From Cafeteria roenbergensis (Eukaryota > Sar > Bigyra > Bicosoecida > Cafeteriaceae), in NCBI GenBank assembly GCA_008330645.1, contig VLTN01000029.1, positions 365,021 through 429,020 of the forward strand: a stretch of 64,000 nt of DNA. Direction: 5' to 3'. Within the stretch, counting starts at the first letter, position 1; every line of letters begins with the position of its first letter. The position numbers were made by a program, and so were the translations under genes. Below are positions 50,636-59,799 of this stretch, piece by piece. A model generated the notes under the pieces. It made no database searches and was not told the origin of the DNA. It saw only the letters and a list, made by a program, of their open reading frames with translations.

Positions 50636-53562
50636 TCAGAGCTGCAACGCCGCCGACTTGGACCGCAGGAGCGAGGCCTGGAGTGCAGCGGCGGGCGGGC
50701 CAGCAACCCCGACGAGGGCCCCGCCGGAGCAGGCTTCGCGAGCAGGCGCGCTCGGCGCCTGGGGTCCGCGCTTGGCGGCCGCGCGGGTCGCCAGCACGAG
50801 GGGCGAGAGCACCTCGTTGGGCATGGGCGGCGGGGTGTTTCTCCCCGCAGGCGCACCCGTCGCGCCTGCACCGGCTGCTTGCTTCGCCACGGCCCTGCCG
50901 CTCCCCTGGGAGGGGCTGGCGGCGCCGCCTCGCTCCGCCTCCCGCACTCGGTCAAACTCCGCCGCGGCATGCGCCCCCCTGCGCTCGTTGACGCATAGCA
51001 GGAACATCGGCCAGCCGATGGCCACCTCCACCGCCACCGTGATGACCACGATGGCGCGGTAGTGCTGCTCGCCCATGGCCTGGACGGCCGCCCCGATCGC
51101 GAGCGGCCCGATCCACGAGGTCCCCTTTTGCGTCAGCTCGTACAGCGCCCCGATTCGTGCCTGCTCGTCCCTCGGGGTCATGGACACCAGCAGTGACCGC
51201 GTGAACGAGGCGATGGCTCCGAGCTGCACTCCAGCGATGACCGTGAGCGCGTAGAGCTCCCAGCGCGAGGCCATGAACGCCACCCAGCCAAGGACGGCCG
51301 AGAGGACCAGGATCGCCACGTGCAAGGCCGCCGTGCCGCTCAGAATCCCGGCTCGGACGAGAAGGCGCCAGCCGGTGGCGCCCCCCGCCGCAGTCACCAT
51401 GCCCAGAACAGCAATCGCCGCCAGCTCCAGGGACGACACCCCGAGCTCGTCCGCAACGAGCAGCGCGGCGGAGGACGTGGCAGTCGACGCTGCGTCGCTC
51501 AGAAACATCCACGATACCAGGTACCACAGCAGGTCCTGTCCCGGCAGCCGCCACGTCAGCGCCAGCGCTTCCGCCTGGTCTGCCAGCCCTGTGGTCGCCC
51601 CAAACCGCGCCACCCGCACTGCCAGGCACGGCAAGCGCGCCGCCCTGCGACAGGAGCAGCCGCCCCTGGCGCCCGCCAGCTGTTCCGGTGGCCGGGGCCG
51701 GTCCGGGCCAGAGCAGCAGCACCCGCACGCGCCGGACAGGCAGCCAGCGGGTCGGGGACCGCAGCCGAAGCCGTGCACTACCCACGCCGGGAGGGGCGGC
51801 CCGGGGCGCTGGATGGTGAGGTGCGGGAAAGTGACGAGGAGCGCGCCGCAAGCCCAGAAGGCGCCGATGCCGACGATGGGCAGCATCTGTTCCAGCCAGT
51901 AGGACGCTCCCAGGGTGTCGGCCGCGCCAACGGTCGGGCCGGTGGGATCGGACGCGTTGACTGGCACGACCGCAGCGTCGGCTGCCGAGCCGACAAGCAT
52001 GCCGGGCAGCAGGAAGCACGCGGCCGCCAGCAATGCGTAGACCAGCATGCCCATGTAGCCGACCGCCGTGCCTCGGGCGGCCAGCTCGTGGGCCGCGGCG
52101 ATGGCGGCGGCTTCGCTGTCCGGCCCGCCTCCAGCCGGCTGCTGCGCGGCTTGGGGCCGAGGCGCTGTCCCGGCAGCCTCTGCTGGGGCGTCGCTGGCAA
52201 GGCTTGGCCACGTCGGGACCTGCTCGTCCGGCCGGCGAGCGGGCGAGCCGCCTGCACGACGGGGGGCGGAACCGGTTGTCTCATCGCCCGGATGTGGCTC
52301 GCCCGGCGTGGATGTGTCCCGCAGCAGCGCGCCGTACATGAGACCCGCCGCGCGGTTCGCCACGCGCATTACGACGACGGAGAGCGCGGCGAGCCACAGC
52401 ATGGACGGGTGCTGCACTGCAAGGAAGAGCAGCATGGCGGCCGCACCGGCCAGGGAGCAAGGCCGCATCAGGCGCACGCGAAGGTCAGAGTACTCGGCTG
52501 CGGACGCGGGACGGTTGCGGGTTCGAGGCGGGGTTGGGACGGTTGCGGGTTCGAGGCGGGGTTGGGACGGTTGCGGGTTCGAGGCGGGGTTGGGACGGTT
52601 GCGGCGGCGGTCGCCGTCGCAGTCGCGGTTGCAGGTGCGTCCGCGGGGCGCTCTGTGGGCGGCTGCGGGGACAGCGGGCGCGGCGCTGGCAAGCCAAGTC
52701 CTTGCCGAGTGCGCCCCCGCGAAGAGCAGCAGGCCAGGGTGCGCGGCCAGTGGCATGCGTCTCTCGCAATCAGCCGACGCGGTGCTCTGGGCTCGCAGCG
52801 CGGGGGTGTGGTCGGGACATCTCGAGGGGAACACCGACCGGATGCACCGGCCGCGCGCAGAGGCAGGCAGCTGCACGGGCTGCCTCGCTCACCGATGGGG
52901 CCGATGGCGAGAAACGCGGCGATGCTGACCCCGGTGGACACGGATCCCAGGAACGACCAGAGCGCTCGCGGCGCCTGGGAGCCGGCAGCGGAGGAGAGGG
53001 CCGTGATTGCCTGGGGGAGGAACAGCGAAGTGCCCACCACTGACACCGAGTCCCAGGCGTCGTACATTACCCACGCCTCAGCCTGCAGCGCCCGAGACAG
53101 CGGCACCTGGCCGAGGGCGGGGTGGGCCACGACGGGGTCGAGGGTCGCGGCGGTGGGGAACAGGGCGGCCGCCCCGGCAGCGGACCTCAGCCGCTCCCCG
53201 CATCGGGACTGGCCCGCGGGCACAAACGGGGGCGGGCGGCGGACAGGGGATCCGCCATCTGCCTCTCCCGGCGCAGCCGGCGCTCGCGCTGCGCCTGCCT
53301 CGGCTGGGGGCGCTGCGTCCACCGCTGCCGCTGACTGCGCCCCAGCTGGCCGCCGCTCGCTGCCAACGGGCGGCCCCGCCTTCGAAGCAGGCGGGTACGC
53401 CACCGCGTGCGGCCCGCAGGGCCTCCCGCAGTCGCAAAGCAGCAGGAACCCGCACCGGCCGCAGCAAGGGGCGCCCGCGTCCCAAGCAGGGCGTGCAGGC
53501 CGCCCACCTGCTCGGACCCCGGGAGCGCCCATGGCCGGCGTCCGCGCAGCGCTTCCAACCAC
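50636..53562 (-). CDS. MFS transporter, UMF1/ATG22-like
   Basis: Three exons on the minus strand: 53562-52893, 52497-51786 and 51644-50636. Introns are 395 bp (donor GTGAGC) and about 141 bp (best-fit donor GTGGGT, acceptor GTCGCAG; this second junction is less certain). The product is ~796 residues. Exon 1 ends with EAWVMYDAWDSVSVVGTSLF, the W-x-x-YD-x-x-x-S start of the ATG22/UMF1 family, and FLAIGPI. Exon 2 continues AEYSDLRVRLM, a helical block and a Gly/Ala-rich cytosolic loop. Exon 3 has DLLWYLVSWMFLSDAASTAT and RIGALYELTQKGTSWIGPL, the closing family motif. ATG22-type carriers release amino acids from the vacuole; UMF1 proteins are less defined. The N-terminal 130 residues are Pro/Ala/Gly rich, and the start is uncertain. 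Confidence 0.8.
52508..52604. repeat. 28-bp minisatellite in an intron
   Basis: Three full 28-bp copies and one partial copy (unit begins GGGACGGTTGCGGGTTCGAG) lie at 52508, 52536, 52564 and 52592, inside the first intron of the UMF1-like gene. The copies are identical, so length variation between strains is likely. Confidence 0.9.
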
Positions 53563-54639
53563 CGACTGACTGTTTCCCGGCCTGTCGCCCCGAGCTCAAC
53601 CGACAGACCCTCGGCGGCCGGGCTGCCGCTTTGCGAAGCTGCGAGCGGCGGCCGCCGACAGCCCTGCGAACGCTGTATAAAGCGACCGGTGCGTGGTGTC
53701 AGTACCTGCGCGCATCCAACGCAAAGCAACGCAGACGACAATCACGGGCAGCTGAGCCGCGAATGCACGCACGGTGCGATTACCACGAGCAAATTGCAGC
53801 GCAAGCGACCCCGTCGTGGCTGTTGCCTCCTCCGCATTCACTCCGCGAGCCGTTTCCAGCAGTGAGTGGCACCCCGTTGCCGAGAGCGAGCCCAACAGCA
53901 GTTGTTGCGAAAGCCGTCAGGCACCGGGCGCGGCGAAATGAGGTGCAGGCCCGTTCAAGAAGAGCGGCAACTCGATTGAACTCTCCTCGAAGCCACAACG
54001 GCCAGAAAGCGCGAGACCAATACCCGCCGCCCAGGAGTGACACCCTCTCAAGAACGGGGGGGGGGGGGGGGGGGAGGGGTCTTCTGCCGCGCGAAGCCGG
54101 GCGTGGGCGGGCCCGCAGCGCGCTCAGACCAAGCGACTACCCACCCCGCTGACCCCCTCGGCTCCAAAGTGGGACCGACCGCCCATGTGGCGATGGCGCA
54201 CACTGCAAGTCTGCTTGTCTCACGTGCTGTATGCGCCGTGCCTGTTTTGTGCTGCTTGCGCGGCAGGTGCGGCAGAGAGGGGCGGCGGCCTCGACGCGGG
54301 CAAGTGTCCTGCTCTGCAGCGGCGGGCTGTCCCGAACGGGACGCTCGACTGAATGTGAAGCGCGCCACGCATGGCGCTCCTTGGGTTCGGGGCTGAGCCG
54401 GTGTTTGCCCTTGGTTTGCTGGGCGCGTGAATCTCTGGCTCAGGTTTTCGCAGGAGGCAAATCGCAAAGCTGACCCGGACGCTGGTCACAGCTGCGCTCT
54501 GCGACACTCACAGCGCACCAACCGGAAGAAGAAAAGGAGCGCATGCCCAATGCGCCGAACGCCCTCTCGCCTGCCCTCCTGGTCGCACGTGGGAGTGGGG
54601 CGGAGCGGGGGAGCGGGACATTGCCAAGGCCGGCCGAAG
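53563..54639. other. 1.1-kb gap with G19 run
   Basis: Between the UMF1-like start (minus) and the elongase stop (minus). Nineteen consecutive G sit at 54056-54074. A TATAAAG lies at 53676 on the plus strand, but no gene follows it in a useful position. No supported frame. Confidence 0.35.
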
Positions 54640-55926
54640 TCACTCGTCCTTCACCTTGCGGCTGGGCTTGCTGCAGTACGCGCCAGCGGCAAACCGAGCA
54701 AAGAGCACGAAGAGGAGCATGATGTAGAAGAAGTAAGCCGCGGCGATGGGCTTGGGGAAGCCGCAGTCGGGGTTGCTGTACAGGTAGGCCCCCTGCACCA
54801 TCATGGCGATGAACTGCGCCATCTGGGCGTAGGTGAGGAGCGACTTCCACCAGGGGCGAGCGCCGAGCGTGGTGAGGGTGTAGTAGTAGTACATGATGGC
54901 GTGGATCGTGCCGTTGGCCACGATCGTGAACCAGATGTCGCCGTCATAGCCAGTGTAGATGTTGACCCAGTACACGCTGAAGATGGAGAAGTGGTGGAAC
55001 ACGTGGAGGAACGTGAACTGCTGCCACTTGCCCTCGATCACGATGAAGAGCGTGTCCATGAAGTCAAGCACCTGCACAAAACATCCAGGGATCGAGGCCG
55101 AGGCTCACTGAGGCAGAATGCGCTGCGCACGACAAATGGGTCCCACGGCACCTCGGCGAAACAAACCAGCCCGGGCAAGACGGGCCAGCCCACCCCAGGA
55201 CCCGTCGTGCACGCCTTTCCCGGCTCTCACCTTGGACAGGTAAAACACCCACAGGACGAAGGCCAGGTTGTTTTCAGCATCCGTGCGCTGCGAGTTGTCC
55301 AGGCTCGGCATCTTGGAGGTGGGGATGCAGATGGTGCCCTGCGGCTCAATAGCAGCAGGCGTCAGGCACAGGGGGGGGGGGGGGGGGGGGGGGGGGGTGG
55401 ATAAGAGGGAAGGGTCGGCGCTTGCGACGAGCTGATGCGCAGAGAGGCAGCAGGCTCAAATGGCAACGGCGCCTTCTCCCGACCCACACGGCCCGGGCAG
55501 CAGCGCGCAGCTCACCTTCTCGAGGTAGTAGTCAATGTAGCCGGCAGCCTGCGCGTTCATGATGGAGTAGACTACCATCCACAGGCACAGGACGACCTGC
55601 GTGATGTTGTAGGCGAGCTTGACTGCGCTCATCACGGGCTTGGCGGCAAGGCGCTGGCCAACTTCGGACCACGTGGGCACGCCCTCGGGCTTGGCCGAGG
55701 CAGCGCGAGCCTTGGGGGCCTGGTACAGGATCTTCCCGACGATGACGATGACAAGGTACACGGCCACAACGGCGAGGGCCTCGTGCAGCTCAGTGAGCCA
55801 CCAGCCCTTCGTCGCGCGCTGCTCCACGTCCAGCAGCGGGTTGACGCCCGCCGCGAAGTCGCGGGCGGCAACCTTGGACGACGCCACAAAGTCCGAAAGC
55901 ATGCTCATGACGTCACCGGCAGCCAT
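54640..55926 (-). CDS. ELO-family fatty acid elongase (PUFA type)
   Basis: Three exons on the minus strand: 55926-55516, 55338-55231 and 55071-54640. The introns are 177 and 159 bp (donors GTGAGC and GTGAGA, phase 0). The product is 316 residues. The ELO motifs appear in order after splicing. K-x-x-(E/D)-x-x-D-T is KVLDFMDT, made across the exon 2/3 join. The His box is QFTFLHVFHH, with the Gln of polyunsaturated-fatty-acid elongases. Then come NGTIHAIMYYYY and TYAQMAQF. About seven hydrophobic segments fit an ER membrane protein catalysing condensation of malonyl-CoA with acyl-CoA. The C-terminus ends KPSRKVKDE, with lysines as in ER-retention tails. The first intron contains 27 consecutive G (on the plus strand). 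It shares a 203-bp upstream region with the divergent TBL2-like gene. Confidence 0.93.
55371..55397. repeat. Run of 27 G
   Basis: The longest homopolymer in the window, within intron 1 of the elongase gene; on the transcript it is a C-tract upstream of the acceptor. Its length should be treated as uncertain because such runs are error-prone. Confidence 0.9.
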
Positions 55927-56129
55927 CGCGCTCGGCCAAGAGTGTGCCGCGCAGCCGCGCCACTGGCAACTGCGCTTGCCAGCTCGCTGGCGCAAGGGCA
56001 GAGCGCCGACCGCGAGCGCCTGCCGCCTCTGCCAAGGGCAGCGACTGGGCGCCGACCGCGCAGGCTCCCGGCCACACAGCCGCCACAGCCTCCAGTCGCC
56101 CGCGGCTGCGGTGCTTTTGGGCGCTCGTG
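55927..56129. promoter_or_regulatory. Bidirectional promoter, elongase and TBL2-like genes
   Basis: 203 bp between divergent start codons, the shortest such region in the window. It must drive both genes, which are both ER-membrane proteins. No TATA box was seen. Confidence 0.5.
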
Positions 56130-58196
56130 ATGGCTCTTCCTTGGCTGCGCGCGGCGGCCTCCGACGCCGCCAAGGCCGTGTGGGAGTTCGACTGGTCGGC
56201 CGTCGATCCACACGTGGCGCGCGCCTTTGCCGCAGTGTTTGACGAGCACACCGGCGAGCTGCGCCCAGAGGTGCTTGTCGCTGTTGTTGTGATCGCGGCT
56301 GTCGGGCTGGTGACCGCGGCAGGCGGCTTGGGCGCGCTTTTCGGTTCCGGCGAACCCAAGGGAACGGAGCCTTCCGCCGCGGCGGACGCTTCCGAGGATG
56401 CCGCCAACGGCCGCCGCGGACCAGCCAATAGCGCGGGCAATAGCCACTCCAAGCCATCCAACTCTGGGAGTCGCGCAGGCGACAAGAAGGGCAAGGGCAA
56501 GGGCAAGGGGCTCAGCATGGCCCAGCTGCAAGCCGCGGAGCGCCGCATCCGGTCGGCTCGCGAGGCAGACCCGAGCTCACACCTGTACTGGAGCTCGTTT
56601 AAGGCCAAGCGTCGCCCCATCACGGCGGCCGCAATTTCGGCGTGCTCTGGCGCTGGAGGGCCCGCCTGGGTCGCCGTGGCGGAGGCCGACCTCAAGGTGC
56701 GAGCCCAGCTGCTGCGCCGGGACGGGTCCGGCGCGGCCGCCCTCACACGAAGCGGCGACATCCCGCCGCAGGCAGGGCTCGCTACAGCCATGGCGATCGG
56801 TGCCGTGGGGGAGCGGGCAGCGGGGAGCGCCTCCGCGGCAGCCGCCGCGAGCGCGGGCGCTGGAAGCAGCGACAATCCCGGCGGCCTGCTTCTCGTGGCC
56901 ACCGGCGACGCCGGCAGCAGGCGGTGCATCGTGGTCTGGCGACTTCAGGGGTCGTCTCCGTCGCTTGGCCCTCCCCTGGCCGTGCTGGACATGTCGTCGT
57001 CCCAGCCCCAGGTCATCGGCAGGCTGCTCGCGCCCTGTGTGCCGCCGGGCAGTCCCCAGTCGTGCATGGCCTTTTCTTTGGCGGTGGGACAGTCCGCCGA
57101 CACCTCCATCTGTGTTGTTTCACCCTCCGCCCCACCAGGCCAATCCCCCGGCGGGCTCGCAAAGGCGGTGCCGCTCACGCGAGTGGACGCAGCGCAGGGC
57201 CGCAACTACGATATGACCCTCTCCCCAGGGCGTCGCTGGGCCGGGGTCGCGACTTTTATGAGCGACTTTCGCGTGTGGCAGACGGTCAACTCGGCGCCCG
57301 ACCGGTCCTCCGTGGCCGGCGCATCCATGACCGGCATGGCCCACGCCGTCACCCTCTCCGGCCGGGAGGGGGGGCATTCTGGCCGTGCTGGCGGCATCGC
57401 GTTTGCGGCGCCAGGGGTGTCGCCTTTCTTGAGCCTGGTGCCGGGCGCCAAGAGCCCCGCCGCCGGGGAGGATGCCGGGGGCATGACGATGCAGGGCCAG
57501 GCGTTGGCGGGGCCGTGCGCAGGCCGAGGCGACTCCAGCAGAGCCATCGCGATGAGCGCAAACGGGGCCTGGTCTGCGTGGAACATTGACGCGCGGCTGG
57601 ACGCGAAGCAGCCAGCCACCCTTCTGGCGAAGGGCTGCGTTGACGTTTCCGCAACAGCGCAAGCGGCATGCGGCGTGCCAGTTCCGGACGCTCAAGTGGT
57701 TGCTGTGCGTGCCCTGCCTGGCTCGCCCCTTCGGCTTGTGCTCGTGCTGCAGCGGAAGGAGGCCAAGGGCAGTGCGCGGTCTGGAGCTGCCCCAGATGCC
57801 CCTGCAGCGGGGCCCTTCGTGGCTGTGGTCAGCATGCTAGCCTCCGCCAGTGCTACTGCAGACGCAACAGAGAGCCTGGGCGAGATTGTCAAGGCTGGCG
57901 CCGGAGCGACGCTTGCTGGCGACGCAGTGGTGCTGCACACGGCTGATCTCTCTGGCCTCGGCACCATCGCGGACGTCCAGCTCGCAGACCCCGTGAGTGA
58001 CGCCGGAGCGGCAGGGATGGGGCTTGCTGGAGTGGGAAGCCATGCCTCGCGCGGCCTGGCTAGCTTCCGAGCTGGCTCCGTCGCTGCAGCTTCTGGGCAG
58101 GATTCCTTCCTGCTGACAGTCCACGAGGCTTCCATGACGGCCCGAACGTGGCGCTTCCCTCCTGTATCCGAGTCGCTAGCTCTGGCGACAACATGA
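56130..58196 (+). CDS. TBL2-like WD40 protein, ER membrane
   Basis: Single exon, 688 residues from MALPWLRAAASDAAKAVW. An N-terminal ~45-residue lumenal part (with DPHVARAFAAVFDEHTGEL) is followed by one membrane anchor (VLVAVVVIAAVGLVTAAGGL). A Lys/Gly-rich linker (DKKGKGKGKG) comes next, then a beta-propeller. The blades are degenerate. The clearest is RNYDMTLSPGRRWAGVATF followed by SDFRVWQ, the '(D)-LSP-GR-A-A-x-D-V-x-VW' blade that is most conserved in transducin beta-like 2. The end, FLLTVHEASMTARTWRFPP, is a final blade. TBL2 is an ER membrane protein that binds PERK in animals; that partner is not implied here. I infer the family from order (anchor, linker, weak WD40) and this blade, so confidence is moderate. 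Confidence 0.6.
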   Translation: MALPWLRAAASDAAKAVWEFDWSAVDPHVARAFAAVFDEHTGELRPEVLVAVVVIAAVGLVTAAGGLGALFGSGEPKGTEPSAAADASEDAANGRRGPANSAGNSHSKPSNSGSRAGDKKGKGKGKGLSMAQLQAAERRIRSAREADPSSHLYWSSFKAKRRPITAAAISACSGAGGPAWVAVAEADLKVRAQLLRRDGSGAAALTRSGDIPPQAGLATAMAIGAVGERAAGSASAAAAASAGAGSSDNPGGLLLVATGDAGSRRCIVVWRLQGSSPSLGPPLAVLDMSSSQPQVIGRLLAPCVPPGSPQSCMAFSLAVGQSADTSICVVSPSAPPGQSPGGLAKAVPLTRVDAAQGRNYDMTLSPGRRWAGVATFMSDFRVWQTVNSAPDRSSVAGASMTGMAHAVTLSGREGGHSGRAGGIAFAAPGVSPFLSLVPGAKSPAAGEDAGGMTMQGQALAGPCAGRGDSSRAIAMSANGAWSAWNIDARLDAKQPATLLAKGCVDVSATAQAACGVPVPDAQVVAVRALPGSPLRLVLVLQRKEAKGSARSGAAPDAPAAGPFVAVVSMLASASATADATESLGEIVKAGAGATLAGDAVVLHTADLSGLGTIADVQLADPVSDAGAAGMGLAGVGSHASRGLASFRAGSVAAASGQDSFLLTVHEASMTARTWRFPPVSESLALATT

Positions 58197-58694
58197 GACG
58201 CCAGCCGCAACGGGCAGCTGAAAACGCGTGCACGTTGCGAGCACGCGAATTCGTAACCGCGTGGAGTGATGTTCGAACGCTCGCGAAACGAAGCTGCCCA
58301 GAACCAGCGGAGCAGCCTCTTGGAGCAATGCAAGAGAGCGCGAGAAACCATGCAAAACCAATGCAAAGCGCATGGACGTGCGACGGCGATTGATCCCCCA
58401 CCCCCAGTGTTCGTGCAGCCAATCAGGCTCTGCTCTCCCATGTGCTGCGCGGCCGCCGTCCCGCGTGTTGCGGAAGCCAAGTCAGCTAGCGCTGCTACAT
58501 TGCGAACGCCGGCCTTTCAACGAGCACTCGAGGTGCTCGGCATCTTTGGGGGAGGGACGAAAAACCAAACAAACCGTGCCACATGCGCTCGATTCTCGGC
58601 CTCAGCAAAACCAAGTCCGTCCTGATGAACATCGTTGGGGGGGGTCGAAAACTCGCGTCACCATACCACACACTCGATTCACAGACTCATCAAG

Positions 58695-58985
58695 CACCTG
58701 CTGACCTGTGTGGACGTTGAGAGGCCGCATTCTGGTGAAGGACTGATGTTGACCTAAATGGCTAAAGCTCGGCTCGGCGAGCAGCACACGGGGTCGCCCG
58801 AGGGACGGGAGGGAGGGTCAAACGATCGAATCAAGCACACACACACACAACTCGGGGCGCGTGCGTGCAGCGGGTACGGGTGCGGCCGGTGAGCCCCACG
58901 CGGGCTCGAACCGGTGTGCCCGCCCCAGAGGGCGAGTTTGCGAGCGGGTCGGATGGCCCGCGTCTGCCGTGGGGCAGAGCGGGCC
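58695..58985 (-). repeat. ~290-bp dispersed repeat, copy A (inverted)
   Basis: Read on the minus strand, this segment matches 59418-59709. Identity is near complete from CACACCGGTTCGAGCCCGC to the outer end ACAGGTCAGCA and weaker over the first ~70 bp. It contains a perfect RNA polymerase III B-box (GGTTCGAGCCC on the minus strand, 58902-58912), a (TG)n tract and a conserved TTTAGCCATTTAGGTCAACA stretch. The B-box and size suggest a tRNA-derived SINE-like element, but I could not fold a tRNA nor define an A-box. Confidence 0.6.
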
Positions 58986-59417
58986 CGGGGTGGTCTCGGT
59001 GTCAGGGGGCGGCGGCCGCACAACTCGAGGGGACAGCAGCACAAGATTTACATCACAAACAGGTGCTGTGCGGCTCGCTCGCAGCAGTAGCCTTTGATGT
59101 CACTGTCAGTGGCGGCGGGGATGAGGGCTTGATACATCAAAGCGCCCAGTTAAATTGCAGCCAAGCGAAGGGCCGGGCGACTTGCGACACGCGTTTGTCG
59201 GAATGTCTGATATGCCGAATGCATGCACGTGAGGAGCGCGGGCTACACGAGGCAACGAGCAAAACCAGACTGGCAAAACCTACTTTCCCAGCGTCGTTTG
59301 GGGCAGTCGAACTCGCGTGTACGCGCATTGCACACTCGAATCACAGCCTCAAAAAGTGGTGATGCAAATTTTGCGGTGCATCCTTAATGCCGCCGTCCGC
59401 TGGTTGCGGCAACTGCT

Positions 59418-59709
59418 TTGAGCCCGCACTGCCCCACGATAAAAGGCGGGCCATTAGACCCCCTCGGAAGCTCGCTCAGCAGGCCCAGCACACCGGTTCG
59501 AGCCCGCGTGGGGCTCACCGGCCGCACCCGTACCCGCTGCACGCACGCGCCCCGAGTTGTGTGTGTGTGTGCTTGATTCGATCGTTTGACCCTCCCTCCC
59601 GTCCCTCGGGCGACCCCGCGTGCTGCTCGCCGCGCCGAACTTTAGCCATTTAGGTCAACATCAGTCCTTCACCAGAATGCGGCCTCTCAACGTCCAAACA
59701 GGTCAGCAT
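59418..59709 (+). repeat. ~290-bp dispersed repeat, copy B
   Basis: Plus-strand copy of the element at 58695-58985. It ends immediately before unique sequence near 59710, about 90 bp upstream of the ankyrin gene start. The B-box is at 59495-59505. The two copies are inverted and about 430 bp apart. Confidence 0.6.
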
Positions 59710-59799
59710 GAACATTGTGGCGATCGGGCTCTGCAGCAATGCCGGTTTTGTCCACAGCTCCCAGCCAGCGCTCGCTCGCCACCCGGCGCACCAGACAGC

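Larger units (their letters stand above)
58197..59799. other. Repeat-bearing intergenic region
   Basis: Apart from the two ~290-bp inverted copies listed separately, there is a weaker direct repeat: about 45 bp around 58645-58690 (with ACTCGCGT ... CACACTCGA) recurs at about 59300-59350. GC is lower than average. The ATG of the ankyrin gene follows at 59800. No gene is seen. Confidence 0.4.

Noticed and set aside
53670-53690. TATA box (TATAAAG) as a promoter
   Set aside because: It is on the plus strand with no plus-strand gene in reach; the nearby gene is on the minus strand.
58888-58985. A tRNA gene in the SINE-like repeat
   Set aside because: The B-box is perfect, but T-stem pairing fails and no D-arm or anticodon arm folds, so only a tRNA-like promoter is claimed.
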